From positions 1-32,886 of the forward strand of contig DAOWFP010000114.1 in assembly GCA_030637895.1 (NCBI GenBank): 32,886 bases of DNA, given 5' to 3'. Shown here one piece after another: positions 1 through 9,322 of the stretch. Each line of letters opens with the position of its first letter. The stretch's first letter is position 1. Both the position numbers and the translations under genes were made by a program. The notes under the pieces are model-generated. The model was given only the letters and a program-made list of their open reading frames with translations. It was not told the origin of the DNA and ran no database searches. This stretch comes from Bacteroidota bacterium (lineage in GTDB: Bacteria; Bacteroidota; Bacteroidia; Bacteroidales; GCA-2748055).

Positions 1-2
1 AA

Positions 3-653
3 TTAACAAAAATCATTTTGTGGGTGGTTGCTGGAATCTCCCTCATCGTGGTTCTTTTCTTCTACATCGGACCCAAGACAGTCTCTGACTATGAGGCACT
101 TGTGGACCGAGTTGATGACGGACTGAGCGGTATGGATATTGTTGCTCCATTAGCCCCCATGCCTGTCATAGATACATCTCTGACAGACTCTATTGCTATT
201 GCTGAGAATATCGCAGCCGTCCAGCAAGCTGAAGAGGAGCGTCTTGCTGCAGCAACTGCGGCGGCCGAGGCTCCACAGAAAACTGTCAAAGAACTGACAA
301 CTGGCTGGGAAGCTATACTCTATTTTCGTACCGATATAGCACTGATGTGGGCATATATCCTTATTCTCATCACTTTGATTGCTGCTATCGCGTTTCCGCT
401 TGTTGCTGTAATCTCCAACCCCAAAGCCCTCATAAGGTTACTGATAGTACTTGCAGGTTTTGCAGTGTTGGTGGTGGTTTCATACCTGTTGGCCAGCGAT
501 ACAGCCATGGAAATCATTGGTTACGATGGAACAGGAAACACTGATCCGGGAACCTTGAAGATGGTCGATACAGTCTTGTTTGTGACCTATATGCTGTTTG
601 GATTGGCTCTTGGATCAATTCTCTATGCCATTACTTCAAAGGCATTTAAATAA
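3..653 (+). CDS. Bacteroidota membrane protein upstream of ExbD genes, 5' truncated by the window edge
   Basis: Open frame continues upstream of the listed TTG start (LTKIILWVVAGISLIVVLFFYIGPKT...). Two or more hydrophobic segments. Immediately upstream of two exbD-like genes on the same strand. Confidence 0.6.
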   Translation, partial: LTKIILWVVAGISLIVVLFFYIGPKTVSDYEALVDRVDDGLSGMDIVAPLAPMPVIDTSLTDSIAIAENIAAVQQAEEERLAAATAAAEAPQKTVKELTTGWEAILYFRTDIALMWAYILILITLIAAIAFPLVAVISNPKALIRLLIVLAGFAVLVVVSYLLASDTAMEIIGYDGTGNTDPGTLKMVDTVLFVTYMLFGLALGSILYAITSKAFK

Positions 654-677
654 GAATCACTAGAAAAACAAAAACCG

Positions 678-1313
678 ATGGCATCAAGAGAAACACCGGA
701 AGTAAATGGAGGATCACTGGCTGATATTGCCTTTCTCCTGTTAATATTCTTTCTGGTTACTACTACCATGGATACCGACACCGGGATCACCAGGCTGTTG
801 CCTCCAGAACCCGATCCAGAACAGGAAGATGTTGAAGTGAAGGTAAACAAGCGAAATGTGCTGGTGGTGCTTCTCAACCGAAGCGACCTGCTGATGGTGG
901 GTGGAGAAGTAATGGATAGGCTTGCTTTGAAAGACAAGACCATTGAGTTCTTTACCAATCCGCTGTACAAAGAAGATCTGCCGGTTATGGAAGAGACTGA
1001 AATACAGTTTCCTCCTGGTAGTTCATCTCTTCTTCCCGAAGATGGAATGTGGAGGGGCGAGGTCTCCAAAGGGGTGATTTCGCTTCAAAACGACCGTTCA
1101 ACCACCTACGGGAAATACCTGCAGGTTCAGAACGAGTTAGTTGCAGCGGTAAACACTTTGAGAAATGACTTCTGTAACCTATACTTCGACAAGGATTACA
1201 GTGAGCTAAACACAAATAATCCCATTGAAGAGGAGATACAGCTGGGAATCCGGCAGAGGTATAAGATGAATATTTCCGAATCGGAACCTAAAAGTATAGG
1301 AGGGCGTAACTAA
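678..1313 (+). CDS. ExbD/TolR-family biopolymer transport protein (long periplasmic region)
   Basis: N-terminal 'GGSLADIAFLLLIFFLVTTTM' is the ExbD/TolR transmembrane signature with a conserved Asp. Followed by a second ExbD-like gene. Confidence 0.85.
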   Translation: MASRETPEVNGGSLADIAFLLLIFFLVTTTMDTDTGITRLLPPEPDPEQEDVEVKVNKRNVLVVLLNRSDLLMVGGEVMDRLALKDKTIEFFTNPLYKEDLPVMEETEIQFPPGSSSLLPEDGMWRGEVSKGVISLQNDRSTTYGKYLQVQNELVAAVNTLRNDFCNLYFDKDYSELNTNNPIEEEIQLGIRQRYKMNISESEPKSIGGRN

Positions 1314-1813
1314 TGTCTAAATTCAGAAAAAAAGGTGGGAAAGGTCTTCAGAAGATCAACACCTCTTCTCTTCCCGACATTGTTTTCATGCTGTTGTTCT
1401 TTTTCATGGTGGCAACAACAATGAGGGAAACTGAGATTCAGGTAAGAGTTAAAGTTCCTGAAGCCACAGAGGTAAAGAAGCTGGAGAAGAAATCTCTTGT
1501 GAGTTACATCTACATCGGACGCCCCATTGCACACGTGGCCAGGATGTATGGAACTGAACCCCTGATTCAGCTTAATGACAAGCTGGTCAGTGAAGAGGGT
1601 ATCCCCTATGAGGCGATTCAGGACTTTGTTCTGTTTGAGAGGGAAAAACTTCCCGAAGCTGATAAGAGCAAAATGGTCATATCCATGAGGGTCGACCAGG
1701 ATATTTCTATGGGTAAAGTAGATGATGTGAAACAGTCGCTCAGAAGAGCAAAAGCTTTGATTATCAACTATTCTGCGAAGAAGGAATATAGAAATCAGGG
1801 AAGGCAAAGGTAA
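1313..1813 (+). CDS. ExbD/TolR-family biopolymer transport protein
   Basis: 'INTSSLPDIVFMLLFFFMVATTM' ExbD/TolR signature. The TAATG junction with the preceding gene indicates an operon. Confidence 0.87.
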   Translation: MSKFRKKGGKGLQKINTSSLPDIVFMLLFFFMVATTMRETEIQVRVKVPEATEVKKLEKKSLVSYIYIGRPIAHVARMYGTEPLIQLNDKLVSEEGIPYEAIQDFVLFEREKLPEADKSKMVISMRVDQDISMGKVDDVKQSLRRAKALIINYSAKKEYRNQGRQR

Positions 1814-1834
1814 CAGGATTAGATCCAAAGACAC

Positions 1835-1868
1835 AGAGGGCACCCATTTGGGCTGCCCTCTTTTTTTG
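1835..1868 (+). terminator. Rho-independent terminator after the ExbD operon
   Basis: AGAGGGCA-CCCATTTGGGC-TGCCCTCT stem followed by a T tract. Confidence 0.8.
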
Positions 1869-1899
1869 TGTTTCCTCGCCATAGGTAGTCTCACCGCTA

Positions 1900-1923
1900 T
1901 AAAAATAAAAAGGGGCTAGCCCG
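1900..1923 (-). terminator. Possible weak terminator of the minus-strand PLD-like gene
   Basis: On the minus strand GGGCTAGCCCC is followed by TTTTTATTTTTA; short stem. Confidence 0.4.
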
Positions 1924-1965
1924 ATATGGGTGATGAGAAAAAAGAAAGCCTGTTGATGAAAGGAG

Positions 1966-2949
1966 CTATTCGTAGAGGGCGATATATACCTGGTCCACCA
2001 TATCCTGGAAGTTCTCAGGTTGATCAAAGATGGCACGTTTCTTCATGAATCGCTCTGTGTGGTAGAAGAGTTTGGTTTTATCAGACCCCGTATACTGCTC
2101 TATGGGGCTGTCAAAATAAAGGTCACTGATGTTTTTGTCATAGAGTTTCTTCACTGAGTTTCCGAGGCCAAAGAGTAGGTAATACTTGGAAATCGGTGTG
2201 GCCGGATTCTCATAGTCACAGTAGATCTTATCCACATAAGTTCCATTTTCATAGATCACCACCTCCCTGACGAATCCCTCATAGGTATAGAAAACCCACT
2301 CCCCATGGCGCTGGCGTGTTTTTTTAAACCCCTGGAATTTAATGGTTCCATCATTATAAAATTCCATCTCGGGAACATACATCTTGCCACTTGGGGCCTT
2401 CAATTTTCCATTGACCAGGATCCGGTCCTCAATACCGAAGTAGCTCAGGTAAGGCATATCCCGGATAATCTCCTCCGGATTTGAAGTATCTTCAGGCTTT
2501 TGGTAATTGGCACCAGCAAATACCTCTTCTGAATGTTCAATCAGTAGCTCCTGTTCATAAATACCATCCTCATAGGCTTTTCTGTCTCTCAATTTGGATA
2601 TTAGCAAACCCATATTACTGTGCTTGCTTCCACTCAAATCTGCCAGCCCCATGGATGTGAGGATTAACTCCTTCTCATTTCTGTAGAGAAAGGTATTGAG
2701 CTTATCATGATAAAGAATCCTCAGGTTCTTGAATTCTTTGTACCAGCGCTGGCCCCTGGTCTGGTTCCTTTCTTTTCCAAACACCACTGTGATACGGACA
2801 TTCCGCTGATCGGCCTGCTGAAACCTTAAAATCACACTCTCATGGAATTTCATTGCCGGAGTGAAGAATACGATCTCATTATTGGCCTCCGAAATCAAAC
2901 GGTCAATCTGGTACGATGTGCCCACTGGTGAAAGGAATTCGGCAGCCAT
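1966..2949 (-). CDS. Phospholipase-D-like domain protein with C-terminal MORN/YwqK-like repeat region
   Basis: N-terminal 'IDRLISEANNEIVFFTPAMKFHESVILRFQQADQRNVRITVVFG...ILYHDKLNTFLYRNEKELILTSMGLADLSGSKHSNMGLLI' resembles a PLDc-like fold (HxK, then SMGL/N). C-terminal 'EMEFYNDGTIKFQGFKKTRQRHGEWVFYTYEGFVREVVIYENGTYVD' resembles MORN_2/YwqK repeats. Confidence 0.6.
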   Translation of the reverse strand: MAAEFLSPVGTSYQIDRLISEANNEIVFFTPAMKFHESVILRFQQADQRNVRITVVFGKERNQTRGQRWYKEFKNLRILYHDKLNTFLYRNEKELILTSMGLADLSGSKHSNMGLLISKLRDRKAYEDGIYEQELLIEHSEEVFAGANYQKPEDTSNPEEIIRDMPYLSYFGIEDRILVNGKLKAPSGKMYVPEMEFYNDGTIKFQGFKKTRQRHGEWVFYTYEGFVREVVIYENGTYVDKIYCDYENPATPISKYYLLFGLGNSVKKLYDKNISDLYFDSPIEQYTGSDKTKLFYHTERFMKKRAIFDQPENFQDMVDQVYIALYE

Positions 2950-3066
2950 AAAATTGTTTCAAAAAGTTTTATCAAATTCTTCCTAACGAAATTATGCAAA
3001 AAACAAACTCCTTTTAAAGGAAATATTAACAACCATACGCTTTGGGACAGTTCCCCCTGGGGGGGG

Positions 3067-3090
3067 AAAAAAACCCTGATCAAATCAGGG
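3067..3090 (-). terminator. Rho-independent terminator downstream of tRNA-Arg
   Basis: Minus strand CCCTGAT-TTG-ATCAGGG followed by TTTTTTT: perfect 7-bp stem plus U tract. Confidence 0.8.
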
Positions 3091-3106
3091 CGGAAGAAAT
3101 TGTATG

Positions 3107-3179
3107 TGACCTCAGGAAGACTCGAACTCCCACCATGGGAACCGGAATCCCACGTTCTATCCAGTTAAACTATGAGGCC
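3107..3179 (-). tRNA. tRNA-Arg (anticodon CCG)
   Basis: Manual cloverleaf on the minus strand: acceptor GGCCTCA/TGAGGTC, D-arm GTTT/GAAC, anticodon stem TGGGA/TCCCA with loop TTCCGGT, T-arm GGGAG-TTCGAGT-CTTCC, discriminator A. 73 nt, no encoded CCA immediately after it. Confidence 0.92.
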
Positions 3180-3241
3180 AGAATGGACCGCAAAGTTAAT
3201 AGTTTTTTATAATTTCGCACACTGAATCAGAAGCTGACAGA

Positions 3242-5896
3242 ATGGACTATAAGTTTGCAGAAATTGAAAAGCGGTGGCAGGACTACTGGGAAAAGCATAA
3301 AACCTTTCGAACAGAGGATGACTTCTCCCTACCGAAGTTTTATGTACTGGATATGTTTCCCTACCCTTCAGGAACGGGATTACATGTGGGCCACCCCGAG
3401 GGATATACGGCTACTGATATCGTTGCCCGTTATAAAAGGATGAATGGCTTTAATGTGCTCCACCCCATGGGATGGGATGCCTTTGGATTGCCCGCCGAAC
3501 AATATGCCATCGAAACCGGTACCCATCCATCGCTGACAACACAGAATAATTGTGATAATTTCCGTAGGCAGATCAAGTCCCTTGGCCTGGGATATGACTG
3601 GGACCGTGAGGTCAATACAACTGATCCCGGATATTTCAAATGGACCCAGTGGATTTTTATCCGACTGTACAACACCTGGTTCGATGAAGTGCAGCAGAAA
3701 GGACGCCCCATTGAAGAGCTTGAGGTCCCTGTAGAGATAAAAGCTGTGGGAGAAGAGGCCATCAACGATTTTATTGCAGAAAAACGTCTTGCCTATTATG
3801 ATGATGCGCAGGTATGGTGGTGCCCGCACTGCAGGATCGTCTGTGCCAATGAAGAGGTACTCAATGACGGCACCCACGAAAAGTGTGGAAACCTTGTTGA
3901 GAGGAAGAATCTTAAACAATGGATGCTCCGGATACCTCAATATGCCGAGAGACTGCTGGATGGACTGGAAAATGTAGATTGGCCAGAGGGAGTTAAAGAT
4001 ATGCAGCGCAACTGGATCGGACGTTCTACCGGAGCTGAAGTAGATTTTCTGGTAGCGGAAAAAGGTGAAATCCTCAGGGTTTTTACCACCCGTCCCGACA
4101 CCCTGTTTGGTGCCACATACATGGTGGTTGCCCCTGAACATCCTCTTTTGAAGGAGCTTACAACAACGGAACAGTTTACAAAGGTGGATGCCTATGTGGC
4201 CCAGGCCGGACTAAAATCGGAATTGGATCGTTCAGACCTCTCACGAGAGAAGAGCGGGGTCTTTACAGGCTCTTATGCCATCAACCCGGTAAACAATACA
4301 AAGATTCCCATCTGGGTAGCCGATTACGTTCTGATGGGGTATGGAACCGGGGCCATCATGGCTGTTCCGGGTCACGATACCCGTGACTTTGAATTTGCCA
4401 CTGCTTTTTCACTCTCCATCCCCTGTATTCTTGATCCTGATACTGATGATAAAGATCTGCGCGAACAGGTCCTTAGAGGGGAAGCCTGCTGGACCGGCGA
4501 TGGACGCTATGTCAACTCTGCCTCGGAAGAGACCGGACTGAATATCAACGGGCTTTCCAAAGAGGAGGGGATTGCGAAGACCATACAATGGCTGGACCAG
4601 AATAAACTGGGTACAGAGGCCATCAATTACAAGATCAGGGACTGGCTATTCAGCCGGCAGCGTTACTGGGGAGAACCCTTTCCTGTAATCCACTGGGAAG
4701 ACGGTGAGATCTCATTGCTGGAGGAGTCCCAGCTGCCACTTCAACTTCCTGAAATGGAAAAATATGAGCCAGGCAGTCATGGTGAGTCCCCGCTGGCCAA
4801 TGCCACTGAATGGCTCCATGTGAGTGATTCCAATGGACGTAAAGGCAGGCGTGAAACCAATACCATGCCTCAATGGGCCGGATCATGCTGGTACTATCTC
4901 AGATACATAGATCCTAAAAATGATGAGGAGCCCTTCTCCAAAGCAAAGGAGAATTACTGGCTGCCCGTGGATCTCTATGTGGGAGGCGCCGAACATGCCG
5001 TACTTCACCTGCTCTATAGCCGCTTCTGGCATAAAGTACTTTTCGATCTGGGTATTGTCTCCACAGATGAGCCCTATACCAAGTTATTTAACCAGGGGAT
5101 GATCCTCGCTTTTGCCTATGAAACAGAGGCCGGGGCCAAGGTGGCCAGCGACCTGGTGGAGGAACGAGATGGTGCTTTCTATCATACCGAAACCGGGGAA
5201 CCCTTGAAACAGATTGTGGCCAAAATGTCCAAATCACTAAAAAATGTGGTGAATCCGGACGATGTTGTTTCCAGTTACGGAGCTGATTCGCTTCGACTCT
5301 ATGAGATGTTCCTTGGTCCACTGGATGCAGTAAAGCCCTGGGTCGAAAATGGGGTAAAGGGTGTCTATAACTTCCTGAACCGCGTCCATAAGTTTTTTGC
5401 TGATCCGGACCATTACCATTCTGGCGAGGAGGATCTGGAAATATTAAAGTCGCTGCACGCTACCATTAAAAAGGTGGGTGGCGATGTGGAGACGCTTCAT
5501 TTCAATACAGCCATCTCCCAGATGATGATCTTTACCAATCTCACCATAAAAAAAGGTAAGGTAAGCCGTCAGACCGCGGAAGCTTTTATCAGGGTGCTGG
5601 GTCCATTTGCTCCCCACCTGGCAGAAGAGATATGGAGCATTCTGGGCAACAGTGGCTCCATTGCCTTAGCTCCATGGCCCCCATTTGATGAATCAATGCT
5701 CCAGGAAGACTCCCACGAATATCCTGTTATGATCAATGGGAAGCTCAGGTTCAAGATTTTACTTCCACTGAACATGGAGGCTGAGGAGATCAGGGAACAG
5801 GTCCTGGCACATGAAACTGCCCAGAAGTGGACCGGAGGAGATGATCCCAAACGGTTTATCCATGTGCCTAAAAAGATTATCAACATCGTAGTATGA
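3242..5896 (+). CDS. leuS: Leucyl-tRNA synthetase
   Basis: HIGH-like 'PYPSGTGLHVGHP', KMSKS 'AKMSKSLKNVVNPDD', CP1 editing domain 'TTRPDTLFGATYMV'; full length, 884 aa. Confidence 0.98.
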   Translation: MDYKFAEIEKRWQDYWEKHKTFRTEDDFSLPKFYVLDMFPYPSGTGLHVGHPEGYTATDIVARYKRMNGFNVLHPMGWDAFGLPAEQYAIETGTHPSLTTQNNCDNFRRQIKSLGLGYDWDREVNTTDPGYFKWTQWIFIRLYNTWFDEVQQKGRPIEELEVPVEIKAVGEEAINDFIAEKRLAYYDDAQVWWCPHCRIVCANEEVLNDGTHEKCGNLVERKNLKQWMLRIPQYAERLLDGLENVDWPEGVKDMQRNWIGRSTGAEVDFLVAEKGEILRVFTTRPDTLFGATYMVVAPEHPLLKELTTTEQFTKVDAYVAQAGLKSELDRSDLSREKSGVFTGSYAINPVNNTKIPIWVADYVLMGYGTGAIMAVPGHDTRDFEFATAFSLSIPCILDPDTDDKDLREQVLRGEACWTGDGRYVNSASEETGLNINGLSKEEGIAKTIQWLDQNKLGTEAINYKIRDWLFSRQRYWGEPFPVIHWEDGEISLLEESQLPLQLPEMEKYEPGSHGESPLANATEWLHVSDSNGRKGRRETNTMPQWAGSCWYYLRYIDPKNDEEPFSKAKENYWLPVDLYVGGAEHAVLHLLYSRFWHKVLFDLGIVSTDEPYTKLFNQGMILAFAYETEAGAKVASDLVEERDGAFYHTETGEPLKQIVAKMSKSLKNVVNPDDVVSSYGADSLRLYEMFLGPLDAVKPWVENGVKGVYNFLNRVHKFFADPDHYHSGEEDLEILKSLHATIKKVGGDVETLHFNTAISQMMIFTNLTIKKGKVSRQTAEAFIRVLGPFAPHLAEEIWSILGNSGSIALAPWPPFDESMLQEDSHEYPVMINGKLRFKILLPLNMEAEEIREQVLAHETAQKWTGGDDPKRFIHVPKKIINIVV

Positions 5897-7170
5897 TAAA
5901 GCACAAGGGAATTAAAATCATAGGCTTGTTGCTTCTGGGTGGAGTGATGGGGATCAGCCTGCTTTTGTCAGCCTGTAAGACCACACCGACCCAGGCAGTA
6001 GCATCCACCCCGGTGGAGTCTGCTATTGATACCATTGTTCCTGCCACAGACGATTATGGGATTCCCATGGACCTGTATAATGTTGAGGAGGGAAAGGTTG
6101 GCCGTAATCAAACCCTCTCCGACCTGCTTCAGCCCCTGGGTGTAAGCTTGCAGGAAATCTACCAGATCTCGCTGCTCCCCGACAGCTTGGTTAATGAGCG
6201 GAAAATCAAGCAGGGGAATCCTTATCTTTTTTACTCCCTGAAGGATGCTCATTTGGAAGTTCCCCGGAATGCTGAGGCAATATTTATTTATGAAAAGGAT
6301 CAACTCAATTTTGTGGCCATAAGTATTGATCCGGATTCTATCTGGGCAAGAAATGGCAGGAAGCCAGTCGATACAAGGCAGCAGGTGGCCTCCGGCATCA
6401 TAGAAACTTCCCTGTGGGAATCCATGCTGGCAGCAGATGCGAATCCCATGCTGGCCATAGAGTTAAGCGAAATTTTTGCCTGGACCATTGATTTTTTTGG
6501 ATTACAGCAGGGCGATCAATATAAAGTGATCTATGAAGAATCCTTTGTGGATTCGAGCTCCATAGGTATCGATAGAATCACCGGAGCCTGGATCTGTCAC
6601 AATGAGACCGATTTCTGGGCAATTCCCTTTGTACAGGACAGCATCAGGAGCTTTTTCGATGAAGAGGGGAACAGTCTCCGTAAAGCATTTTTAAAGGCGC
6701 CCCTCAGGTTCTCCAGGATCAGTTCGGGTTTTTCCCATTCCAGATATCATCCTGTATTGAAAATCAGGCGTCCTCACCACGGAGTCGATTATGCGGCCCC
6801 AACTGGAACCCCGGTTCATACAGTGGGTGATGGTGTTATCACAAAGGTGGGCTATCAGAAGGGAGGTGGTGGAAACTATGTGAAAATCAAACACAACAGT
6901 GTTTATTCCACTACTTACATGCACCTGAGTGGTTTCGGCAAAGGTGTTAGACAGGGTGTTTATGTAAAGCAAGGTGATGTCATCGGGTATGTGGGAAGCA
7001 GCGGCCTGGCCACCGGTCCGCACCTCGATTTCAGGTTCTATAAGAATGGCAGTGCAGTCAACCCACTCAAAGTGGAGGCTCCTCCTGTGGAGCCCGTATA
7101 TGAAAAGAACAGGAGGGCCTATGGACTGATCCGGGTCTTCACCATCAGTTGGCTAAAGCTCCTTCAATAA
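5893..7170 (+). CDS. M23-family (LytM-like) peptidase lipoprotein
   Basis: Lipobox-like 'LLLSAC', HxGxD 'HHGVDY', central 'YMHLS', C-terminal 'GPHLDFRFYKNG'. 4-bp overlap with leuS. Confidence 0.88.
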   Translation: MIKHKGIKIIGLLLLGGVMGISLLLSACKTTPTQAVASTPVESAIDTIVPATDDYGIPMDLYNVEEGKVGRNQTLSDLLQPLGVSLQEIYQISLLPDSLVNERKIKQGNPYLFYSLKDAHLEVPRNAEAIFIYEKDQLNFVAISIDPDSIWARNGRKPVDTRQQVASGIIETSLWESMLAADANPMLAIELSEIFAWTIDFFGLQQGDQYKVIYEESFVDSSSIGIDRITGAWICHNETDFWAIPFVQDSIRSFFDEEGNSLRKAFLKAPLRFSRISSGFSHSRYHPVLKIRRPHHGVDYAAPTGTPVHTVGDGVITKVGYQKGGGGNYVKIKHNSVYSTTYMHLSGFGKGVRQGVYVKQGDVIGYVGSSGLATGPHLDFRFYKNGSAVNPLKVEAPPVEPVYEKNRRAYGLIRVFTISWLKLLQ

Positions 7171-7722
7171 GTTTTCAACCACCATAGGGTAAAATTTATA
7201 CTCCAGTTCATGAATCTTCTCGGCAAGGGAGTCTGGCGTTTCTCCAGAATCCAGGTCACATCTTGCCTGGAAGATAATATCACCTTCATCATATTCCGGG
7301 TTTACATAGTGAATGGTAATACCTGATTCCGATTCACCGGCCTCAATCACTGCACTGTGCACCCGGCTGCCATACATTCCTTTTCCCCCATATTTGGGAA
7401 GCAGTGCCGGATGGATGTTAACTATCTTATTTTCAAATGGTAAAAGCAGGTTTTCTGGCACAAGCCAGAGAAAACCCGCCAGGACGATATAATCAATGTC
7501 CCGTTCGATAAGCAGATCAAGCACTTCGTTTGAGCTGTAAAACTGCTCCCTGGTAAACACAAGCGATTCAACTTCATGGATTTGCGCCCGACCTATTACC
7601 CCGGCGCCCGGACGGTTGGTAAGTACGGTTCGGACCTCGCCAAAGGGACTCGTTCGAAAAAAATGAATCAAATTTTCGGCGTTTGTTCCTGATCCGGAGG
7701 CAAATATGGCTATGTTATTCAT
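7153..7722 (-). CDS. purN: Phosphoribosylglycinamide formyltransferase
   Basis: 'NIAIFASGSGTNAENLI' and 'NIHPALLPKYGGKGMYG' motifs; 189 aa. Confidence 0.95.
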   Translation of the reverse strand: MNNIAIFASGSGTNAENLIHFFRTSPFGEVRTVLTNRPGAGVIGRAQIHEVESLVFTREQFYSSNEVLDLLIERDIDYIVLAGFLWLVPENLLLPFENKIVNIHPALLPKYGGKGMYGSRVHSAVIEAGESESGITIHYVNPEYDEGDIIFQARCDLDSGETPDSLAEKIHELEYKFYPMVVENLLKEL

Positions 7723-7802
7723 TTTTCTTTGAAAATAGTCGAATTTTGCATTTCTTTGCAGCGTTAAAAATAACTAATATTATTAATTAAAATTTTATAG
7801 TC

Positions 7803-8039
7803 ATGTCTGACATTGCATCAAGAGTAAAAGCAATCATCGTAGACAAATTAGGTGTTGATGAGAATGAAGTAACTGCAGAAGCCAGCTTCACTAATGACCT
7901 GGGAGCAGATTCTCTTGACACAGTCGAGCTGATCATGGAATTCGAAAAAGAGTTCAACATGGGTATTCCCGATGATCAAGCTGAAAACATTTCTACTGTT
8001 GGTGATGCGATCAAATATATTGAAGAGAACGCAGAGTAA
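7803..8039 (+). CDS. acpP: Acyl carrier protein
   Basis: 78 aa with phosphopantetheine site '[14 protein letters not shown]'; upstream of fabF. Confidence 0.98.
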   Translation: MSDIASRVKAIIVDKLGVDENEVTAEASFTNDLGADSLDTVELIMEFEKEFNMGIPDDQAENISTVGDAIKYIEENAE

Positions 8040-8070
8040 GGTTAGTATTTAGTTCCAAAACTTATTTGGT

Positions 8071-9318
8071 ATGAGACGGGTAGTTGTTACGGGATTGGGG
8101 GCGATTACCCCCTTGGGTAAGAATGTACAGGACTTCTGGGACGCACTTGTTAATGGTGTAAGCGGATGTGACTTGATTACTCGTTTCGATTCTGAGAAAT
8201 TCAAGACTAAATTTGCCTGTGAGATTAAGGATTACAACTCACTGGACTATTTTGACAGGAAAGAGGCACGCAAGCTGGACCCCTATGCCCAGTATGCCCT
8301 GATCGCTGCAGAACAGGCCTACCAGGATGCTGGCCTGGCAGATGCAGATCATGATAAGGACAGGGCTGGTGTTATATGGGCTTCCGGGATTGGAGGTCTG
8401 GATACTTTTACCCAAGAGATTGCAGGCTACGTGGAAGGTGGAAGAACTCCCAGGTTTAGCCCTTTCTTTATTCCAAAAATGATTGTTGATATTGCTGCAG
8501 GGCACCTGTCCATGAAATATGGATACAGAGGACCCAATTATGCTACTGTATCAGCATGTGCTTCATCAACCAATGCCATCATTGATGCATATAACCTGAT
8601 CCGTCTGGATATGGCAGATCTTTTTATAACAGGTGGTTCTGAAGCACCCGTAGTTGAAGCCGGAGTAGGTGGTTTTAATTCAATGCAGGCTCTCTCCACC
8701 AATAATGAAAATTATAAAAAAGCATCCAGGCCTTTTGATGCCAATCGTGATGGTTTTGTCATTGGTGAAGGCGGGGCCGGACTCATCCTGGAGGAGTTGG
8801 AACACGCCAAAAAGCGGGGTGTCAGGATCTATGCGGAACTGATTGGTGGCGGTATGTCGGCCGATGCGTACCATCTGACTGCTCCCCATCCCGAGGGTGA
8901 AGGAGCCACACTGGTAATGAAAAATGCCCTTCGCGATGCGAAGATTGCACCCGAAGAGGTCGATTATGTAAATGTTCATGGAACTGCCACCCCCCTTGGT
9001 GACCGTTCCGAAATTAAGGCCATACAACGTGTTTTCGGGGATCATGCCTATAAGCTCAATATCAGCTCCACCAAATCAATGACAGGTCACCTGCTGGGTG
9101 CAGCTGGAGCCATTGAATCTATGGCCGTGATCTTATCCATCGTTAATGGTATTGTACCCCCTACCATCAACCTGGAGACCCTGGACCCGGAAATTGATCC
9201 CAAGCTGAACCTCACAGTCAACAAGGCTCAGGAACGTGATGTAAAAGTGGGTCTGAGCAATACCTTTGGTTTCGGAGGACACAACACCTCTGCAGTTTTC
9301 AGGCTTTATAAGGATTAA
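8071..9318 (+). CDS. fabF: 3-oxoacyl-ACP synthase II
   Basis: Active-site 'VSACASSTNAI', 'NVHGTATPLGD', 'KSMTGHLLGAAGAIE'. Confidence 0.97.
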   Translation: MRRVVVTGLGAITPLGKNVQDFWDALVNGVSGCDLITRFDSEKFKTKFACEIKDYNSLDYFDRKEARKLDPYAQYALIAAEQAYQDAGLADADHDKDRAGVIWASGIGGLDTFTQEIAGYVEGGRTPRFSPFFIPKMIVDIAAGHLSMKYGYRGPNYATVSACASSTNAIIDAYNLIRLDMADLFITGGSEAPVVEAGVGGFNSMQALSTNNENYKKASRPFDANRDGFVIGEGGAGLILEELEHAKKRGVRIYAELIGGGMSADAYHLTAPHPEGEGATLVMKNALRDAKIAPEEVDYVNVHGTATPLGDRSEIKAIQRVFGDHAYKLNISSTKSMTGHLLGAAGAIESMAVILSIVNGIVPPTINLETLDPEIDPKLNLTVNKAQERDVKVGLSNTFGFGGHNTSAVFRLYKD

Positions 9319-9322
9319 GCAC

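Noticed and set aside
3380-4141. 253-aa minus-strand ORF opposite leuS
   Set aside because: Lies antisense within the unambiguous leuS coding region; no recognisable domain; an artefact of codon composition.
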